From positions 8,556,001-8,620,000 of the forward strand of contig NC_067203.1 in assembly GCF_026262505.1 (NCBI RefSeq): a stretch of 64,000 bases of DNA, given 5' to 3'. The DNA comes from Trichomonas vaginalis G3. Lineage: Eukaryota; Parabasalia; Trichomonadida; Trichomonadidae. The notes under the pieces are model-generated. The model did not search any database, was not told the DNA's origin, and saw only the letters and a list, made by a program, of their open reading frames with translations. Positions 53,931-64,000 of the stretch are shown here, in pieces. Made by a program: the position numbers and the translations under genes. How positions within the stretch are numbered: the stretch's first letter is position 1; the number at the start of each line of letters is the position of its first letter.

Positions 53931-54472
53931 TAAAGACAGGTATTGTCAGCAATGACTACCTGCCCAGCTATGAGTGATCAGGGAATTACCATCTCAGGCT
54001 TTTTGAGAACGTTTCAGCCAGGATCCTCGTATGTTGACTGTGAGAAAGGCATCCTTTATCTGAAATAGATGCTTTTCCAACAATCAAATTCGAAGATCTT
54101 CGACGTTGTTGTAAAAAGAGAAGGAGAAGGAAAGAAGAGGAAGGAGAGGAAGAAGGAAAGGAAAAGAAGAAGAAAAAAGAAAAAAAAGAAAGAAGGACAT
54201 ATTAAATATAATGCGCACTTAATAGTGCCGGGGCGGCGGAGCCGCCGAGGCGCGATTTTTTTGACCCTATATTACCGCACGGCAATGTTTTTCTCGATTT
54301 TGTACAGCCCTAACTTTTTCAAATATTTTTGGAATGAATCTTTGAGTGTAATATCAATATATCTGTTTACAAAATGAGCGGAGGCAAATTTTGTTGATCT
54401 CTCATATGAAATAAGGTCTCCAGATTATGTATTATCTAAATAAATATGTTTTGTTATATGAATTTAATGTTT
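53931..54472. other. Intergenic region with a polypurine tract and GC hairpin
   Basis: 54112-54197 is an almost pure A/G tract of over 80 bases. It is followed by CATATTAAATATAATG and by a GC hairpin, GGCGGCGGAGCCGCC, at about 54234. A similar arrangement occurs at 56838-56980. Confidence 0.6.
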
Positions 54473-55948
54473 TTATCTGCGCGAAGTAATCAAAAGAGTA
54501 ATGAAATATTTGGCATCTATAGGATCTTCTGCAGCATTCGTGCAATTTTGCATACAAATATTTTGAATGGAAAACATAGGACAAATAGTTAAAACTTTAT
54601 CAACATGAATCCAACAAAAAGTTGAATAAAGATAAAATTCGCTGACAAATATATTTGATAGCTTTGGACAAGATGCAAATACGTCATTTTGTTGAATATA
54701 AGCAATTGAACAAGTGGAAACATTTTCAAGATATTGCGAATCAGAAAATGCAAGGGAATTTATAGTAGAAATTGAATAAGGTAAAGAAATATTGGATATC
54801 TTTGTCCTCGAAAATGAAAGCTTATCGATGAAACTTAATTGGCTCTTCGACGAAATTATAACTTTTTCCAGATTCTCGCAACCAAAAAATGCAGAATCTA
54901 GAATGTAAATTATTGAATTAGGAATGACGACTTTTTGTAAACATAGGTTATTAATAAAAGCTTTTTGAGCAATTTTTATCACCTTAAAATCACTAACAAA
55001 GCTTTTAATGACAATATCTGAGTTACATAGATCGCTATTATATGAAATAACACTACCATGATCATTGAGTTTTCCATATATTACTCCGTCAATTTCAATG
55101 GTATTGAATAGTTGTAAAGTAGTAATTCTTGCATAACCGTTTCCCAAATTTCCTTTTGTTATAGTACCGTTAGGAGCTTTGAAATCAGCATTGCCTGCAA
55201 TTGTATCAGAGTCGGTTAATAAATAATCTGAATCGGGTTTTGGTTCTGGGTAATATATTTGTGTTGATTCATTGAATACATATCCGCTTCCACCAGAACC
55301 ACCATCTAAAGCAAGTTCAGTACCAGTAGATGATTGATATGGTGTTGGTTGGCCATCAAAAGCACTTCCTCCATACCACCCACCTCCTTGTCCGCCTCCT
55401 ATACGATTAGAATGAGCGCCTTGTCCAAATATTCCGCCTTTTCCCGTTGGATAAGTCCCATCTTGATTTCCTGGTGATGCTGAATTTGAACCAGAACCTT
55501 GTCCGCCTGTCAAACCGCCGCCAAAACCGCCATTATCGGGAAAATCATCACCTCCACCTCCTGCAACTATGATTCTACTATGTAAATCATTGTTTGCAAC
55601 TCTCATATCTGTTGCCCCACCCCCGCTCGAACCCGGGGCACCTGTATTGACATACCATGATGATCCACCTCCATTAAAGCCTCCTAATAAATAGGTTTTT
55701 GTAGTTGAAATAGGATTGGCTCCCATACCACCTACATAAACATACATTTTAATGGATGATGAAATTGAAATCTTGCCTCTGGAATACCCGCCTCGGCCGG
55801 CAAGACCCATGCCATTCTCATTGTATAGCGAAGGTGATACAAATTCGCGTCCACCTCCACTTGCTCCCCAACATTCAAGAAGATATTCTCCAGGATCAAG
55901 GACAATAGATTGAACTTTACCTGTAAACTCAAAGTCTGTGATATACAT
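54473..55948 (-). CDS. Glycine-rich plus BspA-type leucine-rich-repeat protein
   Basis: 491 residues. About 1-275 is a glycine-rich domain resembling the ALK/LTK-type glycine-rich fold (PGEYLLECWGASGGG, GGAGGDD-like and GGGWYGG clusters) common in trichomonad gene families. About 285-470 is a BspA-like LRR domain (FINNLCLQKVVIPNSI, SAFFGCENLEKVIISS, SFSRTKISNISLPYS and so on). BspA-type proteins of trichomonads are often surface adhesion candidates, but no signal peptide or membrane segment is visible here, so this protein may be cytosolic or secreted by another route. The start MYITDFEF is the first ATG and lies close to a TTCATAG box. Confidence 0.85.
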   Translation of the reverse strand: MYITDFEFTGKVQSIVLDPGEYLLECWGASGGGREFVSPSLYNENGMGLAGRGGYSRGKISISSSIKMYVYVGGMGANPISTTKTYLLGGFNGGGSSWYVNTGAPGSSGGGATDMRVANNDLHSRIIVAGGGGDDFPDNGGFGGGLTGGQGSGSNSASPGNQDGTYPTGKGGIFGQGAHSNRIGGGQGGGWYGGSAFDGQPTPYQSSTGTELALDGGSGGSGYVFNESTQIYYPEPKPDSDYLLTDSDTIAGNADFKAPNGTITKGNLGNGYARITTLQLFNTIEIDGVIYGKLNDHGSVISYNSDLCNSDIVIKSFVSDFKVIKIAQKAFINNLCLQKVVIPNSIIYILDSAFFGCENLEKVIISSKSQLSFIDKLSFSRTKISNISLPYSISTINSLAFSDSQYLENVSTCSIAYIQQNDVFASCPKLSNIFVSEFYLYSTFCWIHVDKVLTICPMFSIQNICMQNCTNAAEDPIDAKYFITLLITSRR

Positions 55949-57175
55949 TTACTATGAAGCTTTGTGAGTTATTTTAATCATAAATAAAAGAAATATTTTC
56001 CCAACTACATAAAAAAGTTATTTCAAAATGTTTCCGATTTCTTTTGAAAATCATGGATAAAAAAATTGCGAACTAATCGCTTTTTGAATATATTTTAAAA
56101 ATTAAATAATATTTTAATAATATTTGCCTCTGCTTTTTTGAATGTTCTCTCAAAAATAACGGTTTTGTCAGAGGCAAGAGTCTTAATAAAAATAAATGAC
56201 TATGATAAAATTGTTTGCATTTGAATATAATGGTGCATAAAGACTCATTACAAATGTCCGACATTTAAACTTCCTCTGCGGAATATTGAATTCTATTTTA
56301 ACAAAGGAAGTTCTGTCTTACACTTGAAATTATCTTTCTTTTTCAAACAGTCTTTGAAAGGATGTTCCAATACAACATCATTATCTGTTTCTCTGTATTA
56401 AATTTGATCGAAATATCAATGAAAAAATTATGAAGTAAGAAGAGCTCTTTGTTGTTTAGTGTTTAGTAATAGTAGAGTTATAGCAGAACTTCTTGTTTCA
56501 TATAGTTCCAACATGAATGAAAAATGAAAGGATTAATATAAAATTATCATAATTTTATATATAATTTTAAATATACTTCTCTAAATCTGGATTGTCCATT
56601 AACTCAAGGATTAAAATAAAATTATTATAATAAAACATGATCAATCGATAACAAATTCAAAAATGGAATTTTTTCTGCTTTAAAAAAGTATTATATTTGA
56701 AACCTGAAATTTCTAGATAATGAAAAATTATTGAACAAGTTATTTTATATATTTATCGATTATTTTGAAAAAAAAATCAAAGTATCATGTAGAAATCAAC
56801 AAATAAAGAAAACTCCATCATGACATTTGAAAGTAAAAGGGGAAAGGAGGAAAAGAAAGAAAAAGGAAAAATAAAATAGGGCATATTACATATTTGATGA
56901 CTTTAACTTTGTGTTGTTTATGGCTGGAGGTGGCGACGCATCCAAAAGGCTAGCGCTGCCGCCGGAGACCAGATTTTTTTACAAGATTATTTTTCCTCCA
57001 AGAACCTTTCCTAGATTTTGGGTTTATCAACCAGAAACAGCCATCTTACTGCATCATTTCATGCCAATGGACTTAATAAAAATTCATAAATTATATCCGA
57101 AATCTTTGTGGTCATTGTTTTCCACATTTATAGCATAGCGTTTTTTTCTTCTAATGAATTTAATGGATATTTAAT
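55949..57175. other. Intergenic region with gene fragment and polypurine tract
   Basis: Contains the gene fragment at 56178-56302, a GGGGAAAGGAGGAAAAGAAAG-type purine tract at about 56838-56870, and a GC-rich stretch (GCGCTGCCGCCGGAGACC) at about 56953. The open frame at 56911-57138 starts in that GC-rich stretch and is probably not a gene. Confidence 0.5.
56178..56302 (+). pseudogene. Fragment of a 791-aa gene paralogue
   Basis: Matches 51437-51562 inside the 791-aa gene over about 125 bases with scattered substitutions and small indels, including CGGAATATTGAATTCTATTT. It is a decayed piece of a second copy of that gene. Confidence 0.6.
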
Positions 57176-59520
57176 ATGGTAAAAAGTAAATATGTCCTTT
57201 TTAAAAAATTATTAATGTACGACCAAGACGTTAATCCAAGCAAATACAACAAATTACGAAGTATTTACAAATCTTATCTCGATTCGTATATTGCATTGTA
57301 TCAGCTTAAAACGGAAAAAGAAGAAGAATTAATGTCAATTTACAAAATGATCAAAACAGAATTGATCGATTCAAAGAAATATCACCCCACAAATGTTATT
57401 AAAGACATTTTAGATATCATTCAGTATAATAATCGCTATGCAAAGTCATAGTTATATCTTGCCAAACTCATATCTGATGATTACCATATCACAGAGGTCA
57501 GCTGTGTTGCAACTATTTCAAGCATCCTATTTTACAAAGAATATGGAATTAAATTAGACAAATCTATTGATTACAATCAATTTAACTCAGAAAATCTGGA
57601 TATTCATACAGGAAATACAATTTACAGAGCAATTATGAATAATGACAAAGAAAAATTCATCACATTCACTGAAAGAGAAGGTTTTAATAAAGATCAAACA
57701 CTTAAAAGCCGTTTATATCAATATCCTTTTTATGGATATTCATTACTTGAATTATGCTGTTACCACGGAGCAGTTGATTGTTTCAAGTTATTAAGAACAA
57801 AATTTAACTCAGAAATAACTGATACATGTCTAGAATTATCATTTTTAGGAGGAAATCCAGAGATCATGAGTGAATGTTTGAAATATAAAAAACCAAATTG
57901 TAAGTGCATGAGAAATGCAATTATTTCACACAACATTGATTTTGTTACATTCTTGATGAATGAGTACAATATGAAGATCGATTTAGAATATTGTGGAAAA
58001 TATAAAAATCTTGAATCCTTTTTAGTTTATTTCGATCAAACTAATGATATAAACAAATGCTTTGTTTATTCACCGATTTTAAATATTTCATCCCTTTTGG
58101 AATACTTCCTTTCACATGGTGCAAATATCAATAGAAAAGATAACTTTAGAAGAACCGCACTTCATTATGCAGTAGAATATAAAAGTAAAGAAACAGCCGA
58201 ACTTCTTATTTCACATGGTGCAAATATCAATGAAAAAGATAATAATGGAAAAACTGCTCTTCATTATGCAGTAGAATATAAAAGTAAAGAAACAGCCGAA
58301 CTTCTTATTTCACATGGTGCGAATATCAATGAAAAAGATGAAGATGGAAGAACTTCACTTTATAATGCAGCAAAATATAATGGAAAAGAAACAGCCGAAC
58401 TTCTTATTTCACATGGTGCGAATATCAATGAAAAAAATAAATATGGAAAAACCGCACTTCATATTGCAGCAGAAAATAATATTAAAGAAACAGCCGAACT
58501 TCTTATTTCACATGGTGCGAATATCAATGAAAAAGATAATAATGGAAAAACTGCTCTTCATTATGCAGTAGAATATAAAAGTAAAGAAACAGCCGAACTT
58601 CTTATTTCACATGGTGCGAATATCAATGAAAAAGATAATAATGGAAAAACTGCTCTTCATTATGCAGTAGAATATAAAAGTAAAGAAACAGCCGAACTTC
58701 TTATTTCACATGGTGCGAATATCAATGAAAAAGATGAAGATGGATGTACTCCACTTCATATTGCTGCAATTGAAAATAGTAAAGAAACTGCAGAAGTTCT
58801 TATTTCACATGGTGCGAATATCAATGAAAAAAATAAATATGGAAAAACCGCACTTCATATTGCAGCAGAAAATAATATTAAAGAAACAGCCGAACTTCTT
58901 ATTTCACATGGTGCGAATATCAATGAAAAAGATGAAGATGGAAGAACTTCACTTTATAATGCAGCAAAATATAATGGAAAAGAAACAGCCGAACTTCTTA
59001 TTTCACATGGTGCGAATATCAATGAAAAAGATAATAATGGAAAAACTGCTCTTCATTATGCAGCATGGTATCATAGAAAAGAAATTGCAGAAGTTCTTAT
59101 TTCACATGGCGCAAATATCAATGAAAAAAATAAATATGGAAAAACCGCACTTCATATTGCAGCAGAAAATAATATTAAAGAAACAGCCGAACTTCTTATT
59201 TCACATGGTGCGAATATCAATGAAAAAGATGAAGATGGAAGAACTTCACTTTATAATGCAGCAAAATATAATGGAAAAGAAACTGCAGAAGTTCTTATTT
59301 CACATGGTGCGAATATCAATGAAAAAGATAATAATGGAAAAACTGCTCTTCATTATGCAGCATGGTATCATAGAAAAGAAATTGCAGAAGTTCTTATTTC
59401 ACATGGCGCAAATATCAATGAAAAAGATAATAATGGAAAAACCGCACTTCATATTGCAAAAAGTTATAAAATAAAAAAACAGCCGAACTTCTTATTTCAC
59501 ATGGTGCCATTCGTAAATGA
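57176..59520 (+). pseudogene. Ankyrin gene with ~14 near-identical repeats, broken twice
   Basis: A gene of the same design as 25757-26902. The first 91 codons end at a TAG (57449), but the same frame continues to 59470 with no further stop, through the DUF3447-like part (about 57720-57970). Fourteen 33-residue ankyrin units (GANINEKD, then G.TALH.A, then KETAELLISH) follow from about 58118, encoded by 99-base repeats that are almost identical, so the array is young. Near 59475 one A appears to be missing from a run; the other frame then continues the repeat pattern to a stop at 59520. Two sequence errors or two genuine mutations could explain it. Confidence 0.8.
58118..59470 (+). repeat. 99-bp ankyrin-coding tandem repeats
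   Basis: Thirteen full units plus a partial one, each 99 bases and coding 33 residues. Several non-adjacent units are identical in blocks (the KNKYGKTALHIAAENN unit followed by DEDGRTSLYNAAKYN recurs), so expansion went by multi-unit duplication or unequal exchange. Confidence 0.9.
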
Positions 59521-59894
59521 TTTCACAGGGTAGATGCGATTTTCGAATTATTTTGAAATAAAATTTAATATTATAGGATGAAACTCTAAATATTTTACTT
59601 GATTGATTGCCATATACATTTACTACATAAAATATGATTACACCATCATTTTGATCCTTCTGGCCTCTGTCTAAGTACCACCTCAAGTGGAATGACTCCT
59701 GTTTTTTCAAAAATCATGACATTTTCTCTTTTTATATAATAAAATTCGCGTCGAAATTGCCTTTTTATTAACTTCACTCAAATCAGAGACTTTTTTCATG
59801 CCTTATGTCAAGATTTTTTTGTTGAGAAATTTTCTGTCTAAAGAGACTAAAATTTTTGTTAATTTTTTAGGATAGAATTCGCAATTTGGAAATC
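59521..59894. other. Intergenic region upstream of importin beta
   Basis: AT-rich leader. No good TCAYWYY box within 25 bases of the ATG. GTTAATTTTTTAGGATAG near 59859 is a pyrimidine-rich stretch ending in AG, but no intron is evident. Confidence 0.4.
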
Positions 59895-62345
59895 ATGCTA
59901 GAGGAGATTATTCACATGCTTGATATATGTATTGATGAAAACAGTCCAGATAGAAAAGAAGCTGATGAAAATTTACAACATTTTAAGTCAGAAAATCCTC
60001 AAACATTTCTTGAATATACTGCTTTTATCTTAAAATCTGAAGAAGCAAAGCCAAATGTCAAAAGAATGGCTATGGTTCTTGCAACACAAATATTTCCAAG
60101 AAAACCCGAATCTGGAAATGAGAATCTTCTAAATTATCCGCCAGAGCTTATTACAGAACTCTTAAATCTTTCTTATCAAGAATTTGGGAGCGATGACATC
60201 AAAAATTCCTCAAATGCAGCAGGTCTTTACGCTAGAATTGCACTTCAAGATCTACAATCAACGAATCAGTTCGAAACTATATCAGCTCTTATACAGGCAT
60301 TAGATAATCCGCCATCTCATCAAGGACTTGGTGCTGTCACCCGTGTATTAGATGAAATTTGCACTTATTCTCAACTCGAAGACGAAGAAGTAACTCCAAT
60401 GCTTGATGCAATTATCAAACTCATCAAAGACGGTGATGCTCCATACAAAAAGAGTGGTCTTGAAACACTTGTCGTAATTATTCAAAATATTGACGAAGTT
60501 TTATCAGATCAAGACAACACTACAGCCATTCTCGATCTACTATTCGAAATATTTACGATTCCAGAGTACAAAGAAGACTGCTACGATTGCTGGCAGAGCA
60601 TTGCAACAAATTATTATCCATTACTCGAACCATACCTCAAAGACCTTGTTCCGATTACATTTGCTGATATGCAATCAGACAATACACAAATTGTGATGCA
60701 ATCCATAGTTTTTTGGCTCATCATTGCACAATGCGAGTCAAATGGCGAAGAAAACATGAATATAATAGCAACAGTTGCTGAAGAACTGATGCCCCTTTTA
60801 TTCTCAATCGTTGCTTGTTGTCCTTTCCCAGAAGTTTCCGATATCGGAGAAAATGAGCCATGGACAGTTGCAACAGAGGCTTTGCAGACATCTATATACG
60901 CAGCACCTGAAGAAATCTTCTCTGCGTTGGTAGCTTTGGCGTCACAGCATATGAATTCAAGCGAATACGGAGCTAGAGAAGCATCTTTGATTGCTATTGG
61001 TTCAATCATAGAAGCAAGTAGCTCAGAACGTAATCCGAGTGAGATCATTCCTGATGCCGTAAATATTATCGCTGAAAGATTGACGGATGAAGCTCCACGT
61101 GTAAGATATAACGCTGTACTTTGTTTACATACGTTTCTGCTTAATATCTTGGAACGTGGTGACTCTTGCGCGTTTGCTGCTTTGATTCCTCAGTTGGCAC
61201 CTCATATATTAACGATGTCTGAAACTGTTTTAGGTTTATTAGAAGAAGATCAAGAGTTAATGTCAACAACGGTACTTGCTGCTGTCGATTTCGTGAGATT
61301 CCCTGGATTCCCACACGTAGAGAAGTCTCTCCAATTGATGTATAACTTGGCAATCAATGGAGATGTCGAACAAAGCGTAAATGCTTTCTCAGCTTTGGAA
61401 TCAGCGATCACATACGCACCAACATCTGTTCTAGGATCAATTTACGATGATGTTGTTAAGCTGTTGGGTGGTCTCCTCGAAGCAAATGAAGATGCAGAAC
61501 TTGTCGAAAAAGCTTGTCACCTTTTGGGGAAATTGTTTTTCGTTTTGGCCGGCCAAATAGACGATTATCTCGAAACCTGCTGGAATTTACTATCGGCTGC
61601 ATTAGAGCAATACGATTCGATAGGCAAGAATTTACTAGTACCAATAGCTGCATTGGCCAGAGGTACTTCAGTTGAATTATTCGCACCTTACATTGGTAAA
61701 TCTGTCGAATTCATTATCTTAGGTTTGCAGCAGGATAATTCGGAAGCAATTGCTAATGGATCAATGGCTGTATCGTTGCTTACAGATAAATATGATATGA
61801 CTCCTCATTTACCAGTAATTATTCACCAATTAAGTGAAGCTTTGAAAATGGAGTATGTCGATGATATAGCTTCAATGTATATAGCGGATTGCGTCAAGGA
61901 TCTAGCAAAAACAACAAAAATGCAAGAATATATTTCCCAAATTTATCCTCAATTAATTGAAAGAGCCGATGGTTTCGATAGCTACCAAGATCTAATACAA
62001 GAAAACCCTAAGGATGACGACTTACAAGACGAAGTTGAAACATTATTGATTTCATTTTTGCAATGTTTCAAGTTTGGCATTTCAGCATCAAATCCTGAGG
62101 ATGCTGAAGCCATTGGAGAAGCAATGGTCGATCTTTTAGAAGTAGCTTGTGGCTTAGAAGTCCATCATGAGCTAATTATTGCAGAAATCATTAGAGACAT
62201 TGCTTTCCTCATCGAGAAATATCCAGATCAGATGATGAGCTTCATGGATAATGAGCCAGGATTCCAGGTTTGTATTGATTTCGCGAAAGAAGGAAAGATT
62301 GAGTTAGAGAATGTTCAAAAGATCATACAATTTATTATTCAATGA
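59895..62345 (+). CDS. Importin beta (karyopherin beta 1)-like
   Basis: 816 residues from the ATG at 59895. The whole chain is HEAT repeats with the acidic inner-surface helices of importin beta. The N-terminal block (MLEEIIHMLDICIDENSPDRKEADENLQ) fits the Ran-binding region start, and the centre has the family pattern YYPLLEPYLKDLVPITFADMQSDN followed by IVFWLIIAQCE, equivalent to the importin beta-1 helices around repeats 6-7. An acidic loop (about 330-345) and late acidic repeats are typical. Importin beta carries cargo through nuclear pores via importin alpha, releasing it on Ran-GTP. Human KPNB1 has 876 residues. Transportin-type members are longer, so importin beta-1 is preferred. The start chosen is the first ATG; the TTG three codons upstream is less likely. 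Confidence 0.85.
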   Translation: MLEEIIHMLDICIDENSPDRKEADENLQHFKSENPQTFLEYTAFILKSEEAKPNVKRMAMVLATQIFPRKPESGNENLLNYPPELITELLNLSYQEFGSDDIKNSSNAAGLYARIALQDLQSTNQFETISALIQALDNPPSHQGLGAVTRVLDEICTYSQLEDEEVTPMLDAIIKLIKDGDAPYKKSGLETLVVIIQNIDEVLSDQDNTTAILDLLFEIFTIPEYKEDCYDCWQSIATNYYPLLEPYLKDLVPITFADMQSDNTQIVMQSIVFWLIIAQCESNGEENMNIIATVAEELMPLLFSIVACCPFPEVSDIGENEPWTVATEALQTSIYAAPEEIFSALVALASQHMNSSEYGAREASLIAIGSIIEASSSERNPSEIIPDAVNIIAERLTDEAPRVRYNAVLCLHTFLLNILERGDSCAFAALIPQLAPHILTMSETVLGLLEEDQELMSTTVLAAVDFVRFPGFPHVEKSLQLMYNLAINGDVEQSVNAFSALESAITYAPTSVLGSIYDDVVKLLGGLLEANEDAELVEKACHLLGKLFFVLAGQIDDYLETCWNLLSAALEQYDSIGKNLLVPIAALARGTSVELFAPYIGKSVEFIILGLQQDNSEAIANGSMAVSLLTDKYDMTPHLPVIIHQLSEALKMEYVDDIASMYIADCVKDLAKTTKMQEYISQIYPQLIERADGFDSYQDLIQENPKDDDLQDEVETLLISFLQCFKFGISASNPEDAEAIGEAMVDLLEVACGLEVHHELIIAEIIRDIAFLIEKYPDQMMSFMDNEPGFQVCIDFAKEGKIELENVQKIIQFIIQ

Positions 62346-62858
62346 GTGTTTTTGATATACTCGTGTCTCCTAATGTTTTTATTAGAAATTAAAGACATTG
62401 GAGACAAATATTATAAATTAGAGATTTATTAGATAAAAATATTGTAATATTATTTTTATAAAGCATGAATATACTTCAATCTATGTAAATAAAAGAATAT
62501 CGAATACAAAAATTTATTCATCTCATTGGCCTGAGCTATTTGAGCTTATCAATGTCTATGCCTATAACTATATTGTGTAATTTTATGTATTATGGCCTCT
62601 TTACAGATATATTCAAAAATAAATATATTGCAATTTAAAACTATTCAATACTAATACAAAAGAATGTTTTAATGCAGGAATAATAGATTTTACTGACTTG
62701 TTTATTGGTTGTTTGCAATTCAATATTTTTTCCATTTGATGAATAAACTTATATAATGGTCATAGCATAATTATGAAGATAATGATATAAAGATTTAGAT
62801 AAAGAAAAGATATTCATGTCTTTGGACGATACAAAAAAAATTTTCTAAATTCATTCAT
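62346..62858. other. Intergenic region
   Basis: AT-rich spacer. CAAATTCATTCATATG immediately before the next start contains a near-match to the initiator (TCATTCA). Confidence 0.45.
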
Positions 62859-64000
62859 ATGAGTTCTCTCATCGAAAAATTATTTTCTTTAGGGTGTGGA
62901 GACTCTGATTTGAATATCAGTGGGCCCAATCCTCCTAGAGGAACAGATTTATATATGATATATAATCCAGAAATGGGATTATCCTACTATTCTAAAATTT
63001 CTAACGAAAAAAAATCATATGTATCAATTGGAATTCAGAACGGTCCTTCATTTAAGAAATATCAATCAATAGAATGCGGTGAATCGAAAACTATCGATAA
63101 ATCAGAATTAAATTCTTTCGCACCGATAAACGTTACAAAACCAGAAATTTATGTAAAGGAACCAGCTACAAAACCAGAATCTGCAACAACACCGAAAAGC
63201 GAGATCGAAGAATCCGGAAAAGAAGAAACTACATTCAAATCTGAATCATCTTCAGGCGGTGGCCTCAAACTTGGTGGCGGCTTGAAGCTCAACCTCAACT
63301 CTGGCAATGATTCGAAGCCAACAGGAGGATTGAAACTTAACTTAAATTCAGGAGATGATAAATCAAAGCCAACACTTAAATTAGGCGGAAGCACAGACAA
63401 GAAAGATGATGACAAGCCAGCTACTCCTGGTTTGAAGCTTGGTGGCCTCAAATTAGGCGGAAATACAGAAAAGAAAGATGAAAAAGCTGGAGATAAGCCA
63501 GCTACTCCAGGATTGAAACTTGGAGGTATTAAGCTTGGTGGCAGTACAGACAAGAAAGGCGATGATAAACCAGCAACCCCAGGATTGAAACTTAGTGGTC
63601 TTAAACTTGGAGGAAATACAGAAAAGAAGGATGAAAACAAACCAGCAACTCCTGGATTGAAACTCAGTGGTCTTAAACTTGGAGGAAATACAGAAAAGAA
63701 AGAAGAAACTAAACCAGCAGAAACAGAGTCAAAACCTACAGAAGAATCTTCTGAAAAAGTAGAAAATAAGGAAGAGAAAGCCGTAGAAAAGCCGGCAGAA
63801 GCTGAATCAAAATCTACAGAAGAATCTTCCGAAAAAACAGAAAACAAAGAAGAGAAACCTGAAGAAAAGCCAGCTGGTGGATTAAAGCTTGGTCTAAATC
63901 TTTCTTCTGCATCAAATAAGAAAGATGAAAAATCTGAAGATAAGCCAGCATCTACAGGACTGAAGCTTAGTGGTCTTAAGCTTCCTGTAGGAGGTGTAAA
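62859..64000 (+). CDS. Partial protein with GLKL(G)G repeats, runs off the window
   Basis: An open frame from the ATG at 62859 to the window end with no stop (380 codons visible). Residues about 1-90 form a compact domain (MSSLIEKLFSLGCGDSDLNI, then DLYMIYNPEMGLSYYSKISN). After about 130 come repeats of the type PATPGLKLGGLKLGG separated by lysine/aspartate/glutamate-rich linkers, then a long glutamate/lysine-rich stretch and more GLKL repeats. The pattern resembles a translation factor or nucleoporin-type disordered region, with L-based rather than FG-based cohesive motifs. No family recognised; the missing C-terminus may carry the defining domain. It lies 514 bases downstream of importin beta on the same strand. 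Confidence 0.75.
   Translation, partial: MSSLIEKLFSLGCGDSDLNISGPNPPRGTDLYMIYNPEMGLSYYSKISNEKKSYVSIGIQNGPSFKKYQSIECGESKTIDKSELNSFAPINVTKPEIYVKEPATKPESATTPKSEIEESGKEETTFKSESSSGGGLKLGGGLKLNLNSGNDSKPTGGLKLNLNSGDDKSKPTLKLGGSTDKKDDDKPATPGLKLGGLKLGGNTEKKDEKAGDKPATPGLKLGGIKLGGSTDKKGDDKPATPGLKLSGLKLGGNTEKKDENKPATPGLKLSGLKLGGNTEKKEETKPAETESKPTEESSEKVENKEEKAVEKPAEAESKSTEESSEKTENKEEKPEEKPAGGLKLGLNLSSASNKKDEKSEDKPASTGLKLSGLKLPVGGV

Noticed and set aside
54069-54377. 102-aa lysine/arginine-rich protein
   Set aside because: The frame is created by the polypurine tract and the GC hairpin; no conserved domain or promoter.
57449-57451. Reassigned TAG codon (alternative genetic code)
   Set aside because: Other genes in the window end at TAG, TAA or TGA in the normal way, and one in-frame stop is better explained by mutation or error.
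58314-59474. Second-frame methionine- and isoleucine-rich repeat protein
   Set aside because: It is the shifted reading of the ankyrin-coding 99-bp repeats.
59859-59895. Intron 3' splice site before importin beta
   Set aside because: No GTAYGT 5' site or ACTAAC branch motif is seen upstream, and the ATG gives a normal importin beta start.
63149-63847. Serine/proline/phenylalanine-rich repeat protein on the minus strand
   Set aside because: It is the antisense reading of the GLKL-repeat gene, which has a better start and a compact N-terminal domain.

Overview
The window looks like nuclear DNA of a trichomonad (Parabasalia), most likely a Tritrichomonas or Trichomonas relative. The reasons are the AT-rich intergenic DNA, the absence of obvious introns, two ankyrin-repeat genes of the DUF3447-headed type that these protists amplify, a glycine-rich plus BspA-type leucine-rich-repeat protein, Polinton (Maverick) remains, TA-flanked short inverted-repeat elements, and initiator-like TCA(Y/A)TTT(Y) boxes within about 25 bases of several start codons. 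The species is an inference; family names come from reading the translations, not from a search.

Layout. 1-1344 is AT-rich with nothing recognisable; 1345-1962 is a dispersed repeat. 2067-4423 is one part of a Polinton fossil, followed by a 25-base N gap. 4449-18043 (copy A) is a near-identical direct copy of 22832-36469 (copy B). 18044-20262 is a second Polinton part with a packaging-ATPase remnant. 20405-22830 is an unusual satellite of about ten 249-bp units, each made almost wholly of four adjacent hairpins. Copy B follows directly and carries intact genes: a 618-aa unknown protein, a 381-aa ankyrin protein (minus), a 1-kb TA-flanked non-autonomous element, a 191-aa coiled-coil protein, and a large palindrome whose arms each hold a small unknown gene (119 aa) and the ribosomal protein uS7 (RPS5). 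Copy A has the same content, but its reading frames are broken by scattered one- or two-base indels in coding and non-coding DNA alike. That pattern fits unpolished long-read sequence or misassembly better than biological decay.

36470-64000 is a normal gene-dense trichomonad region: a TOG-domain protein, a broken beta-helix-like surface gene, a two-domain paralogue of the palindrome's small gene, a RING protein strongly like the meiotic Zip3/RNF212/HEI10 family, a TRAPPC10-like trafficking subunit, a small membrane protein, a TPR protein, a large armadillo-like protein with two decayed fragments downstream, a glycine-rich/LRR protein, a broken ankyrin gene with fourteen near-identical repeats, importin beta, and a partial protein with GLKL repeats running off the right edge.

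The genes do not form an operon or a single pathway; they are mostly housekeeping (uS7, importin beta, TRAPP, TOG) mixed with expanded-family surface and ankyrin genes. The most unusual items are the four-hairpin satellite at the edge of the duplicated block, the uS7 palindrome, the small-protein family that shares its core promoter, and the meiotic RING gene.
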